Numbered from the stretch's first letter, positions 18,016 through 27,658 are shown. The stretch is 64,000 nucleotides of DNA from Roseiarcus sp963820775 (GCA_963820775.1 CAWGBF010000008.1:310001-374000); one strand, 5' to 3'. Numbers and translations: made by a program. Notes: generated by a model from the sequence alone, not told the origin.

Positions 18016-18192
18016 ATGCCCGGAAATCTGATCTATTATGCGCTGGTCCTGATCGTTATCGCCCTGGTCGCGGCGTTACTAGGGTTCGGTGGCGTGGCCG
18101 GCACCGCCATGAGCGGAGCTCACCTCCTCATTTGGCTGGCAGTCGTGATCGTCATCGTGGGGGTTGTGTTCGCCCTCATCCGTCGAGCCTAG
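18016..18192 (+). CDS. DUF1328 small membrane protein
   Basis: The 58-aa protein has two hydrophobic helices (LIYYALVLIVIALVAALLGF and LLIWLAVVIVIVGVVFALI) joined by the family hallmark GFGGVAGTA. DUF1328/YtjA proteins are small inner-membrane proteins of unknown role, common in Proteobacteria. ATG 18016 gives the standard N-terminus; the longer ORF upstream is not conserved in type. Confidence 0.88.
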   Translation: MPGNLIYYALVLIVIALVAALLGFGGVAGTAMSGAHLLIWLAVVIVIVGVVFALIRRA

Positions 18193-18351
18193 CGCGGCGG
18201 CGCACGCGCCGCTCGCCCGTAAACTCGGCGTGCGGCGTAAGGCGCGGCCGACGTTTGGTGTTCGAGCCATAGAATTGGCGTCGTTTGCCTGGCTCAGTCG
18301 CTACAAGTTCGAATCCTTCCCGACTTGGAGTTGAGCGATTATAAGCCGCCG

Positions 18352-18999
18352 ATGCGCTGCGAAACGTTGAGCCGTCTTGAGGCAGGGCGCCTCCTCAGCC
18401 CGTCGGCGGAGCGCAACAAGGGACCGGTCGCGGAAGTGCTGAAGCAGGTCCTCCCGGATCGCGGCCTTGTGCTGGAGATCGGAAGCGGAACCGGGCAGCA
18501 CGTCCTCCATTTCGCGCGAGAAACGCCGCATCTGACATGGCGGCCGAGCGAGCGCGACGCGGAATGTCTGCAGTCGATTGCGCTGTGGCTCGCGGCGGAG
18601 GGGCCAGCAAACGCGCTGGCGCCTTTGCGCCTCGATGTGGGTGAACAGCCCTGGCCGATCGCCTCCGCCGCAGCGGTGGTCTCACTCAACATGATCCACA
18701 TCGCCCCATGGGATGCAGGCATGGCGCTCATTCGTGGGGCAGCCGCGGTTCTCGGGTCCGGGGCCATGCTTTTCCTCTACGGGCCCTTTCGCCGCGGGGG
18801 CATCCACACATCGCCGAGCAACGAGGCCTTTGACCGGCAGCTGCGCGCGCAGAACCCGGCCTGGGGCGTGCGCGATCTGGAGGAGGTTGCGCGCTACGCG
18901 GCGGCGCACGGTTTCGGCCCGCCGGAGACCCACGATATGCCGGCGAACAATCTATCTGTGGTGCTGCGCAAGCGCGAGCCGAAAGCCCTTGCGGACTGA
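18352..18999 (+). CDS. DUF938 SAM-dependent methyltransferase-like protein
   Basis: The 215-aa protein shows the DUF938 opening LLSPSAERNKGPVAEVLKQ, a SAM-binding loop VLEIGSGTGQHVLHFA and the block NMIHIAPWDAGMALIRGA, followed by LYGPFRRGGIHTSPSNEAFD. It is related to eukaryotic METTL26; substrate unknown. The start MRCETLSRLEAGR at 18352 is preferred to a TTG nine codons upstream. Confidence 0.88.
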   Translation: MRCETLSRLEAGRLLSPSAERNKGPVAEVLKQVLPDRGLVLEIGSGTGQHVLHFARETPHLTWRPSERDAECLQSIALWLAAEGPANALAPLRLDVGEQPWPIASAAAVVSLNMIHIAPWDAGMALIRGAAAVLGSGAMLFLYGPFRRGGIHTSPSNEAFDRQLRAQNPAWGVRDLEEVARYAAAHGFGPPETHDMPANNLSVVLRKREPKALAD

Positions 19000-19317
19000 C
19001 CGACGGCAGGCTGACCGGGAGCCTGAGGCCGTCGCCCGGCGAAGCGCTCGGGCCGGCCGCGGGAGCAGGGGAATTGGCGATTATGCGACATTTTCTTGCG
19101 CAAAGAAGAAACCGCGGCTATGATCTCAGGATATGACGCACCCGACCGCCGAGAGCCCGGCGACCGGGGACGAACGTCAGGACGGGCGAGGCGCCAGGTT
19201 GGTTTCAGAGGCGGGAGAAAAAATTTTAGTTGAATCGGGTATAACCCATTGAAAAGTCACGTTTCGAAGAAATAAACGTAAGTAAAAGAAAGCAAATTTA
19301 TTTGCGTTTATTTGCAT
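19000..19317. other. intergenic region without a gene, AT-rich on its right side
   Basis: Between the DUF938 stop and the hydrolase stop I see no coding frame with protein character. The left part is GC-rich filler. From about 19215 the composition turns AT-rich and leads into the TTTATTTGCG repeats. Confidence 0.6.
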
Positions 19318-19346
19318 TTACTGATGTTTGTTTGCGTTTATTTGCG
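19296..19346. repeat. imperfect direct repeat of TTTATTTGCG units
   Basis: A block of about 20 bp, TTTATTTGCGTTTATTTGC, occurs at 19297-19315 and again as TTTGTTTGCGTTTATTTGC at 19327-19345, a period of 30 bp. The composition is far more AT-rich than the flanks. The last codons of the alpha/beta hydrolase gene run into this repeat (its tail reads QINANKHQ), so the repeat supplies that gene's stop codon. Confidence 0.75.
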
Positions 19347-20259
19347 CCGACCCCACCCCATCCAGCCAGGCGATGAGGTCGCGCGTCACCTCGTCACGGT
19401 TGGTCTCGTTCAGCGTCTCGTGCCGGGCGTCCGGATAGATGCGGGTGGTGAGCCTGGTCAGGCCCGCCGCCTTCAGGTCGCCAATGAGGCCCTTAATGTT
19501 GGCTCCGACCGGGTCGCGCTCGCCGGAGAAGACATAGACGGGCATGTCCTTGCGGATCGGCGCGAGGCTCGCCAGACTGGTGGCGCGTCGCAGGGCGTCG
19601 AGCACGTCGATAGCGAGCTGGGTCGTGAACGGAAAGCCGCACAGCGGATCGGCGACATAGGCGTCGACCTCCTTCTCGTCGCGCGAGAGCCAGTCGAAGG
19701 GGGTGCGCGCCGGCTTGAACGGCTTGTTGAAATCGCCGAACCACAACTGGAAGATCAGCTGGCTCTTGCCGCGCTTGCCCAGGCGAAGCCGCTCCTCGCG
19801 GGCGATCAGCCTGCCTAGCGTGGCGATCGCCGGCGGCTTGCCGTTCGACCCGGAAAGCGCCGCGCCCGCCAAAGCGTCAGAATGCTGGGCGATGAATCCG
19901 CGCCCGAGGAACGAGCCGAGCGAATGGCCGAGGAAGATGATTGGCGTCCCCGGCTGCTCTTTGGCGATGAGGCGGTTGAAGGTCCAGAGGTCGCCCACGA
20001 CCTTGCCCCATCCACCCTCATCGGCGAAATGGCCGAGATCGGCGGGAGCCGCCCTCGGTCCGTGGCCGCGATGATCGTTGGCGTAAACCGCGTAGCCGGC
20101 GGCGTTGAGCGCCGCGGCGAGGCGCGCATAACGCCCGCTGTGCTCCGTGAGCCCATGGGCGATCTGGACGATCGCCCGTGCGCGCCCTTCGGCAAGCCAA
20201 CGCCGCGCCAGGAGGTTCTGGCCATCGTCGGCGCGAAAGTCGAATTCGCTCCCCGGCAT
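19318..20259 (-). CDS. alpha/beta hydrolase (monoacylglycerol lipase/lysophospholipase-like)
   Basis: The 313-aa cytoplasmic hydrolase begins MPGSEFDFRADDGQNLLARR. The oxyanion segment is IAHGLTEHSGRYARLA, the nucleophile elbow is GHSLGS, the acid is in FSGERDPVG and the catalytic His in DARHETLNE. This HGxxEHxxRY pattern is typical of bacterial monoacylglycerol lipase or lysophospholipase relatives (PldB-like). The natural C-terminus is probably near LIAWLDG; the last ten residues are encoded by an AT-rich repeat. It is divergent from pyrG. Confidence 0.88.
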   Translation of the reverse strand: MPGSEFDFRADDGQNLLARRWLAEGRARAIVQIAHGLTEHSGRYARLAAALNAAGYAVYANDHRGHGPRAAPADLGHFADEGGWGKVVGDLWTFNRLIAKEQPGTPIIFLGHSLGSFLGRGFIAQHSDALAGAALSGSNGKPPAIATLGRLIAREERLRLGKRGKSQLIFQLWFGDFNKPFKPARTPFDWLSRDEKEVDAYVADPLCGFPFTTQLAIDVLDALRRATSLASLAPIRKDMPVYVFSGERDPVGANIKGLIGDLKAAGLTRLTTRIYPDARHETLNETNRDEVTRDLIAWLDGVGSAQINANKHQ

Positions 20260-20426
20260 TCCGCCCCCCACTATTGTCCACGAAGGCGCAAAGCCTCGGA
20301 TTCCTGCAAGAAACCTGACCCCGACCCATAGTCTGCGTCAAGCGGTCGGACGACGCCCGACTCCGTTCAGTCTCGCCAAATTTACTCCTCGCAGAATCGG
20401 TTGGGATCGGTTAGGAGCAAAGTCCC

Positions 20427-22055
20427 ATGGCGCGGTATATCTTCATCACCGGCGGCGTGGTCTCCTCGCTTGGCAAGGGTTTGGCTTCGGCGGCTTTGGG
20501 CGCGCTTCTGCAGGCGCGCGGCTATACCGTCCGCCTGCGCAAGCTCGATCCCTATCTCAACGTCGATCCGGGCACGATGAGCCCGACCCAGCACGGCGAA
20601 GTGTTCGTCACCGACGACGGCGCCGAGACCGACCTCGACCTCGGCCATTACGAGCGTTTCACCGGCCGGAGCGCCAACCGGCAGGACAACATCACCGCCG
20701 GACGCGTCTATCAGGAGCTGATCGCCAAGGAGCGGCGCGGCGACTTCCTCGGCGCGACGGTGCAGGTGATCCCGCATGTCACCAACGCGATCAAGGACTT
20801 CATCCTCGAGGGCAACGACGGCGTCGACTTCGTGCTGGTCGAGATCGGCGGCACGGTCGGCGATATCGAAGGCCTGCCGTTCTTCGAGGCGATCCGCCAG
20901 CTCGGCAACGACTTGCCGCGCGGCCATGTCGTCTTCATTCACCTGACGCTGTTGCCCTTCATCCCGACCGCGGGCGAACTCAAGACCAAGCCGACCCAGC
21001 ACTCGGTCAAGGAATTGCGCTCGATCGGCGTCCAGCCGCACATCCTGCTCTGCCGTTGCGATCGCGAAATTCCGCGTGAGGAGCGGCGCAAGCTGGGGCT
21101 GTTCTGCAACGTGCGCGAGAGCGCGGTGATCGAGGCGCGCGACGCGCGTTCGATCTACGACGTTCCAGCGCTCTATCACGCCGCCGGCCTCGACCGCGAA
21201 GTGCTGGCCGCCTTCGGCATCGAACCAGCGCCGAAGCCCGACATGCGCCGCTGGGACGACGTCTCCAGGGCCTATCACAATCCCGAGGGCGAGGTGTCGA
21301 TCGCCGTGGTCGGCAAGTACACGGGACTCAAGGACGCCTACAAGTCGCTGATCGAGGCCCTGACCCATGGCGGCATGGCCAATCATGTACGCGTCAAGCT
21401 CGACTGGATCGAAAGCGAGATTTTCGAAAGCGCCGACCCCGCGGCGCGGCTCGAAGGGGTGAACGGCATCCTGGTGCCTGGCGGCTTCGGCGCGCGTGGC
21501 GCCGAGGGGAAGATCCTAGCGGCGCGGTTCGCGCGTGAGCGCAAGGTGCCCTATTTCGGCATCTGCTTCGGCATGCAGATGGCGGTGATCGAGGCGACCC
21601 GTTCGCTCGCCGGACTACCTGAGGCAAATTCCACGGAATTCGGCCCGACGCCAGAGCCAGTGGTAGGCCTGATGACCGAATGGCTGCGCGGCAATGAGCT
21701 CGAACGGCGCCAAGCGGCCGACGATCTCGGCGGCACCATGCGGCTCGGCGCCTATCGCGCTGATCTCGAGCCCGGCTCGCGTATCGCCGCCATTTACGGC
21801 GATACCGAGATTTCAGAGCGCCACCGGCACCGCTACGAGGTCAACACCGCCTACCGCGCGCGCCTGGAGGAAAAGGGCCTCGTGTTCGCCGGCATGTCGC
21901 CCGATGGCCTTTTGCCCGAGACGATCGAGTTCGCCGATCACCCCTGGTTCATCGGGGTGCAATTCCATCCTGAGCTCAAATCGAGGCCGTTTGAGCCCCA
22001 CCCGCTGTTCGCGAGCTTCATCGCCGCCGCCAAGGCGCAAAGCCGGCTGGTGTGA
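20427..22055 (+). CDS. pyrG: CTP synthase
   Basis: The 542-aa enzyme makes CTP from UTP, ATP and glutamine in pyrimidine biosynthesis. The synthetase half has the P-loop-like FITGGVVSSLGKGLASA and TDDGAETDLDLGHYERF. The C-terminal glutaminase half carries the nucleophile Cys in YFGICFGMQMAVIE and the His-Glu pair in GVQFHPELKSRP. Length is normal and the frame intact. secG or tpiA, frequent neighbours in this group, are not adjacent here. Confidence 0.98.
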   Translation: MARYIFITGGVVSSLGKGLASAALGALLQARGYTVRLRKLDPYLNVDPGTMSPTQHGEVFVTDDGAETDLDLGHYERFTGRSANRQDNITAGRVYQELIAKERRGDFLGATVQVIPHVTNAIKDFILEGNDGVDFVLVEIGGTVGDIEGLPFFEAIRQLGNDLPRGHVVFIHLTLLPFIPTAGELKTKPTQHSVKELRSIGVQPHILLCRCDREIPREERRKLGLFCNVRESAVIEARDARSIYDVPALYHAAGLDREVLAAFGIEPAPKPDMRRWDDVSRAYHNPEGEVSIAVVGKYTGLKDAYKSLIEALTHGGMANHVRVKLDWIESEIFESADPAARLEGVNGILVPGGFGARGAEGKILAARFARERKVPYFGICFGMQMAVIEATRSLAGLPEANSTEFGPTPEPVVGLMTEWLRGNELERRQAADDLGGTMRLGAYRADLEPGSRIAAIYGDTEISERHRHRYEVNTAYRARLEEKGLVFAGMSPDGLLPETIEFADHPWFIGVQFHPELKSRPFEPHPLFASFIAAAKAQSRLV

Positions 22056-22210
22056 CGCAAGCGATCGCTTAAGCGGGACCGACGGTTCCTCGATTGGTTC
22101 CCGCAGGGTCCCAGTTTCGACAGCGAATTTGCTGTCGATGGCGAATTTGGCTATTAAGGCGTTGGCGCTGTTGGTCGGCTGCTGCCGGCTCGCCTCGCGC
22201 CTCTGCCGTC

Positions 22211-22385
22211 CTGGCCGGGCTTGACCCGGCCATCCGTGCCGCGCCGGCTTAGAGACGAGTCCCGGCAGCGCCGCGTATGGTTGCAACGGCCTCCGAAACA
22301 AGGCTTTTTGAGTTCGCCGCCCTCTTTCCGTCGTCCTTTGCGCCCCAACGCGTGGATGGCCGGGTCAAGCCCACGGCTGTCCGGT
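22211..22385. repeat. inverted copies of a GGCCGGGTCAAGCC palindromic repeat
   Basis: CTGGCCGGGCTTGACCCGG at about 22211 and its inverted counterpart TGGATGGCCGGGTCAAGCCC at about 22355 flank a 120-bp stretch. The theme GATGGCCGGGTCAAGCCCGGCC is a very common intergenic repeat in alphaproteobacterial genomes. Here it also forms the ragged 3' border of the IS4-type transposase fragment. Confidence 0.6.
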
Positions 22386-22394
22386 TCAATCCGG

Positions 22395-22880
22395 TCGCTG
22401 AGCACGGTCGTTCCGGGCGCAAGCGGCATGTCGGGCTGCTCGTTCAACGGCGTGTTGGTCTTGAAGCGCATCACCAGCCGGCAGCCGAGCGCGTCGAGCT
22501 TGGCAAAGAAGCCGAAGTCGTAACAGCCGAGGTCGAAGACGTAGGTCGCGCCGGCTTCGATCGGCATTTCCTTGGCCGCGCTGATGTCATTGACGTTGGC
22601 GGCGGTCACGGGCGTGGTGGACCCGGCGGCCGAAATCCGGATCGTAGACGACATGCGCCTTGGCGCCGAAGACGTCGGTCGAGAAGCGCGCCCATTCCGC
22701 CCCGACCCCGGCGAGCCTGAGCCGGTCGAATCGATCAGCCGCACGGCATGGGCCATTTTGCGGCGGAACCCGCGGCTTGCGCCCGCCAGCATCGCCTCGA
22801 ACAGGCCGGAAAAGATGCGGAAATCGCGGGCGCGGTTGGCGTCCCGATGAGTCGCGAAACTCAGGAGACGAGTAGAATCA
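22395..22880 (-). pseudogene. IS4-family transposase fragment
   Basis: Pieces of a DDE transposase are readable in two frames: RARDFRIFSGLFEAMLAGAS, then GFRRKMAHAVRLIDSTG, next in a second frame RLAGVGAEWARFSTDVFGAK, and back in the first frame VTAANVNDISAAKEMPIEAG plus YVFDLGCYDFGFFAKLDALG and LVMRFKTNTPL. The first catalytic Asp is in LIDSTG and the second in VFDLG. Both protein ends are missing, since it breaks off after VLSDRI into the palindromic repeat. Two frameshifts plus truncation make it a relic. Confidence 0.8.
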
Positions 22881-22988
22881 ACGCCGTGCGCCTAAGCGAG
22901 CAAAACTCCTGCCGGAAAGCCGTGCGCTTGTCCCGGCCATGACGGTGCTGAGGCTGCGACGAGACTGCGGAGTCCCCAAATCAATAGG

Positions 22989-23028
22989 TATCGCTACAAG
23001 AGCCGCGAAATTGGCTCTTATAGCGATA
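22989..23028. repeat. 40-bp near-perfect palindrome
   Basis: TATCGCTACAAGAGCC at 22989-23004 and GGCTCTTATAGCGATA at 23013-23028 are inverted copies matching at 15 of 16 positions around an 8-nt centre. It overlaps the 3' end of the IS1595-like transposase remnant, so it may represent two abutting IS ends rather than a host terminator. Confidence 0.6.
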
Positions 23029-23558
23029 GCTGTTGATATGGGCGGTTTCCGATTGCGCCGTTGATCCAGCTCTGCGGCGTGGCTTGATCGCCCCAGGCTT
23101 CGAGGGCGCGCCGCCAGCCAAGATAGTTGGGCAGGTTCTTGGTGGCGACGCCGTTGAAGCGATTGAGCCATCGCTTGAGGCGGCCGTGATAGGCGTTGAC
23201 GTTGTTGACGTGGAGGTGAGGCGCCTCGGCGGTCGGCTTGCCCGGCGCGGGCACGGGCCGAGAAAGCGGATTTTGGCTTTGCGGGCGAAGGCGGCGATCG
23301 CCTTTCCGCCGTCGCCGATGAGATGATTGTCGGGCGTGACGACGCCAGCGAGCGCCGCTCCGATCGAGGCGCTGTCGTCTCAGCGGCCAGGACCGCGTCG
23401 AAGGTCGCTCCTTCCGGTCGCGGACGACGAGAACGGGAATGTTGTCCGCATGGAGTCCCGGATGTCTGGCTGGCCCGCCCCGTTTGCTAAGCCTTGCGCG
23501 GCAGATCGGACCACCAGCCCTTGAAGGATTCAAGGATGAAGGTTTCGTCCGCCTCGAC
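23018..23558 (-). pseudogene. IS1595-family (ISXO2-like) transposase, 5'-truncated and frameshifted
   Basis: The readable order is VEADETFILESFKG (first catalytic Asp), then RGGPARHPGLHADNIPVLVV, then VPAPGKPTAEAPHLHVNNVN, AYHGRLKRWLNRFNGVATK and NLPNYLGWRRALEAW. These blocks belong to the ISXO2-like DDE transposases but lie in at least three frames. The N-terminal zinc-ribbon half is missing. Its left border joins directly to the truncated MFS gene on the other strand at about 23558. Confidence 0.8.
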
Positions 23559-24252
23559 TATGATCACCTTTCTACTGTCTTCGAAAATAGCCCCGTTGGC
23601 GAGCACCTTGTTTGGGTCTGTGCTGATGGCGATCACGATGACTTTCGCGGCTCCTCGTTTGTTGCGTGCCTCGCATTCCCATGAGACGCCCCTGATTGTC
23701 GCGCCACATGGGATTGTTCTCCTACTCGCGGTCTTGGCGTTCGTGATGTTCCTCGTCGAAGGGGCGATTCTCGACTGGAGCGCCTTGCTCGCCGCCGGGA
23801 AAGGCCTCGTAAGCGAGGCGCGAGGAGGACTTGGCTACTCGATGTTCGCAATCGCAATGACAGTGGGACGTCTCAGCGGCGATTTCGTTACGGCGCGAGT
23901 CGGCGACCGGGCGGTGTTGTTTTGGGGCGGCCTCGCGACGATGGGGGCCTTCGCGCTGGTGCTTTCTGCGCCGATCGCTTCGCTCGCCATGAGCGGTTTT
24001 CTGCTGATCGGCCTCGGAGCTTCGAACATCGTGCCGGTGCTGTTCCGTGGCGTTGGCGCGCAGCGTGCGATGCCAGCCGGCCTCGCCATCGCAGCAATCA
24101 CGACTGCCGGATACGCGGGCGTTCTCGTCGGTCCGGCTGCGATCGGCCTCGTTGCAAAATCGGTGGGGCTTCCAGTCGCGTTTTGGCTGTTGGCTGCCCT
24201 CGTCAGCGCGGTCGTGTTGAGCGCGCGAACTGTCACGGCTCCGCGGACCTGA
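23559..24252 (+). pseudogene. MFS transporter, N-terminal half missing
   Basis: About 230 residues of the C-terminal half of a major facilitator remain, starting MITFLLSSKIAPLASTLFGS and continuing through six hydrophobic helices (for example VLLLAVLAFVMFLVEGAILD, MSGFLLIGLGASNIVPVLF and FWLLAALVSAVVLSA). The content resembles YbjJ-type inner-membrane transporters. The N-terminal six helices are replaced by an IS1595-type fragment in opposite orientation, so the gene was cut by an insertion and deletion. No ribosome site supports a new start at the junction. Confidence 0.75.
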
Positions 24253-25310
24253 AAAGAGTTGGCTGATGCGAATTGCGCATGGGGCGCTGTCGACCCACGA
24301 CCTCGATGGGGCGAAGGAATTCTGACGCCGAACATTCGGTGCTTCGACCGGCGAGCCGTACCACAGCGGGGAGGCCTCTCGGTTTCGACAGCCACGGTCA
24401 GACCATGCCTTCCTTGGCGGCCTTTGCACGCCCGCTATTCCGCCCGTGCCTGCCGTTCGGCGAACGGTCACAATCCGCCCTTTTGAGACGATCGCTCTTT
24501 GCCGAGCGATTGGCCGCCCTCGTCCGAAAGCTTGATAATAGCCTGCGCGACTAATCCGGTGCACGTCCTAGCGCTCAAGAGAGCCGCAAAGCCTCCAGCG
24601 CCGTAACAGCAGCAGGTTATTGAGGATACCGTCGGAGTAGCGTGCAGGAAGACGATCTGCTCCTCCAGGGGGTGAGGCTCGGTTCTCGACCCCATAGCCC
24701 CAGCGTAAAACCCGCGTCTTACATCAGCGCAAATACGATCCTACGAGCTAGCGCCGCATAAATGCGACATTAGACGCGGCGGCGTCGGACATCTGCGATC
24801 TCGGCGCTACGTTGGTCGCGAGACACCCGCGCCCTGCCGATTTTTTCACGTCGTCGCAAGGGCCAGACGCATCCATCCTGGCGACGTTAATGTGGAGACG
24901 TCGGGCTAACAACCGGCCGCCTGCTTGCGAAAGCCGGCGGTGCAAAGGCTCAAGCCTTGGTGGCGTCGCTGCTGAACAGCTGCCCACGCCGAAAGACCGG
25001 AGCCATCGCTGGCGACCTCGAAAGTTTCGGAGTCCCTGGAATCCTGCCCGAGCTCTTTATCGAACGCCACGCTGGCTTTTAGGTGCTTCACCGTCATCGC
25101 CGGCGAGTATGTCGGCATCGACAGCAGTCGGGTCGAACCCTCACGTTCGCGCAGTTTATGAGTTCAAACGGGGCGCATGACCTGGGTCATGCTGCCACGC
25201 TCGCCTGTGTACTCGAGAGCCACTTACTTTTTGCGAGGCGCTCGCAAGGCTAGCTCACCTCGATGCATGGAATGGACGGTTGAACATTGGCAAGACGGCT
25301 GGAGAATAGG
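24253..25310. other. gene-free degenerate stretch
   Basis: About 1.06 kb with no open frame that reads like protein on either strand. The stop codon of the truncated MFS gene precedes it. Composition is normal to slightly lower GC. It separates IS fragments and gene stumps and looks like decayed sequence. Confidence 0.5.
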
Positions 25311-25395
25311 AAGGCCTCATCACCGGCGGGAGTCGTGGCATCGGCGCGGCCGTCGCGAAGGCTTTCGCCGCCGAAGGCGCGGATGGGGCGACTAC
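25311..25395 (+). pseudogene. short-chain dehydrogenase remnant
   Basis: A single 28-residue piece reads GLITGGSRGIGAAVAKAFAA followed by EGADGATT. This is the NAD(P)-binding TGxxxGIG loop and following helix of an SDR enzyme. No start lies upstream and no catalytic Ser-Tyr-Lys block follows, so only a stump survives. Confidence 0.6.
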
Positions 25396-25837
25396 CATAT
25401 GCGTGAATTAGCGCTGTATGTACAAAGACTAGCGGAAGGGGGACCCTACATTACGTTTTTCGCGTAGTCCAAACCAGCCCAGCCCTGACCGCAAAGAGAA
25501 TTGACGGGAACCGAACGGGATCATGGGGTCAATGACTGCGGAAGTATTCGAAACCGTTTGACAGGCAATCGGCCTCCGCCATGTGCCGTTCGGGACGGCG
25601 GCCGGTTCGACCCACGGCCTCACGCTCGGCAACGGCGCAAGGAAGCGCGCCGGCGGCGAGCCTTCCTTTCCGGCTGGCAATCTGAGGCCGGCTATGCTGG
25701 GACCCTCGACGTTTGTCCACCGTACGCCGTGAGGCTTTGCACTGCCGCGAAAGGGGTCACATCACAGCGTAGAAAAGAGTGCTCGCGCGGCGCGACTCAG
25801 CAAGCTGAGATTGTAGAAAAATGGAGTCTAGTAATCA
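25396..25837. other. gene-free degenerate stretch
   Basis: Between the SDR stump and the dusA stump I find no supported gene. Isolated protein-like words occur in shifting frames, as expected of decayed coding DNA. Confidence 0.4.
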
Positions 25838-26232
25838 ATGTTTAGATTTGCCGTCGCGCCGATGGTGAACTGGACGGACAGGCGGTGCCGCGCCTTCCAC
25901 CGTCTGCTGTCGCGGCGCGCGCCTCTACACCGAGATGGGGACGGCGGACGCGGTCGTGTTCGGCGCGCGAGCGGCTGATCGGCTTCGATCCGGCCGAGCA
26001 TCCAGTCGCGCTTCAGTTCGGCGGTTCCCATCCCGCGCGTCTCGCGGAGGGCGCGGCATCGGCGCCGATTTCGGATACGACGAGATCAACCTCAATTGCG
26101 GCTGTCCCTCCGATCGGGTGCAGAGCCGGCGCTGGTCGCCGAATGTGTCGGCGCCACGGTCGCGGCGACGGGCCTTCCGGTCACCGTCAAGTGCCGCATC
26201 GGCGTCGATGATCAGGAGCCGCGCGACGCGGC
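25838..26232 (+). pseudogene. dusA: tRNA-dihydrouridine synthase A fragment
   Basis: The N-terminal third of DusA can be read across several frames: MFRFAVAPMVNWTDRRCRAF with HRLLSRRA, then LYTEMGTADAVVFG, ERLIGFDPAEHPVALQFGGS, IGADFGYDEINLNCGCPSDR (with the active-site Cys) and EPALVAECVGATVAATGLPV with TVKCRIGVDD. A short internal deletion removes the segment after CPSDRVQS, at least three frameshifts are present, and everything past residue 140 or so is lost. It ends about 100 bp before the IS256 element. Confidence 0.8.
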
Positions 26233-26328
26233 GGTCCAACAATCGGGAGCGGACCAACCTCAAACCGGACTTCTAGCTTCACCTGGAGGAAAAACCCGGG
26301 GTCACAGCAGATTGGAAGTAGCGTGCTG

Positions 26329-27658
26329 AAGGTTCTGCAAAATCGCTGAAGGCGAGAGGCGGTCATGGCAGGCTGGCGATGTCCAGTCACCTGATTCTCC
26401 TGGGAGAACCTCCGCCATGACCAAGAGTGAAGCTAAGCCAACGATCGCCGCCGTCAACGAGCGATTTTCGAAGAGCCCGGATGGGCTGCGCGAGATCGTT
26501 CGCGCGGTGATGCAGGAGATGCTGGAAGCCGAGATGACCGACGCGCTCGGGGCCGAGAAGGGCGAGCGTACGGCCGCCCGGCTCGGCTATCGCTCCGGCT
26601 CTTACACGCGCACCCTCGTCACCCGCGTCGGCAAGCTCGAGCCGCGCGTGCCGCAGGATCGCGACGGCCGGTTCTCGACCGAGCTCTTCGAACGCTACCA
26701 GCGCTCCGAGCAGGCCTTGGTGGCGACCCTGGCCGAGATGTATGTGCAGGGGGTCTCGACCCGCAAGGTGAAGGCGATCACCGAGGAGCTGTGCGGCCAT
26801 TCCTTCTCGGCCTCGGCCATCTCCGCCATCAACAAGCGCCTGGACGAGAGCCTCGACGCCTTTGCCAACCGCCCCCTCGCCGAGCCCTTTCCTTACCTCA
26901 TCCTTGACGCGCGCTATGAGAAGGTGCGCGATGGCGGCGTGGTCATGAGCCAGGCGGTGCTGATCGCTATTGGAATCGACTGGGACGGACGCCGCCAGAT
27001 TCTGGCCGTCGAAATGGCCAACCGGGAAAGCCGCTCGTCGTGGAAAGACTTCCTTCTCGGCCTGCGTCGGCGCGGCCTTGCCGGCGTTGAGTTTGTCGTC
27101 GCCGACGATCACGCAGGCCTTCGCTCAACCATCCGCGAGGTCCTGCCCGAGGCCGCCTTCCAGCGATGCTACGTCCACTTCCTCCGCAACGCCCTCGACC
27201 ATCTGCCGCGCAAGGCCGACGACGATTGCCTGCAGGAATTGCGCTGGCTCTACGACAGGCGTTCAATCGAGGAGGCTCGCCAGGATCTCGCCGCATGGAT
27301 CGCCAAATGGGGAAGCCGCTACCCCAAACTCGTCAGTTGGGTCGAAGAGACCATCGAGGAGACGCTCACCTTCTACCGCTTGCCGCGCCAGCACCATAAG
27401 CATCCAAGAGCACCAACATGCTCGAACGCTTCAACGAGGAGATCAGGCGGCGAACCTACGTCGTGCGCATCTTCCCCAATTCAAACGCCTGCTGCCGCCT
27501 TATTCGCTCCCTGGTCGTCGAAACCCATGAGAACTGGCTCGAGGCCCACCGCTACCTCAACATGAACGATCTCAAAGAGCACAAGAAAACCCAACTCCGC
27601 CAAGCCGCATGACCGCCATCCATGACCGCCATTTGCAGAACTTGACGCACAGAACCTT
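26329..27658 (+). mobile_element. IS256-family insertion sequence
   Basis: A transposase gene is flanked by 9-bp inverted ends, AAGGTTCTG at 26329-26337 and CAGAACCTT at 27650-27658. Both subterminal regions repeat GTTCTGCAAA and GGCGGTCATGG motifs. Total length is about 1.33 kb, usual for the family. I see no 8-9 bp target duplication outside the ends. Confidence 0.8.
26417..27612 (+). pseudogene. IS256-family transposase, single frameshift
   Basis: The mutator-type DDE transposase is complete except for one frame change. Domain landmarks are MQEMLEAEMTDALGAEKGER, LGYRSGSYTRTLVTRVGKLE, the catalytic Asp in YLILDARYEKVRDGG, VVADDHAGLRSTIRE and the zinc-side block FQRCYVHFLRNALDHLPRK. After RLPRQHHKH at about 27403 one base is missing, and the C-terminus continues in the next frame as KSTNMLERFNEEIRRRT with the catalytic Glu region and LRQAA. 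The repaired product is about 399 aa. One base may be a sequencing error, in which case the element would be intact. Confidence 0.88.

Noticed and set aside
18290..18340. A tRNA-like 3' end (GTTCGAATCCTTCCC) before the DUF938 gene
   Set aside because: Only a T-arm-like word is present; no acceptor stem or anticodon arm pairs upstream.
23722..24564. A 280-codon minus-strand frame opposite the MFS remnant
   Set aside because: Antisense of a clear membrane protein, with Arg/Ser-rich shadow composition.
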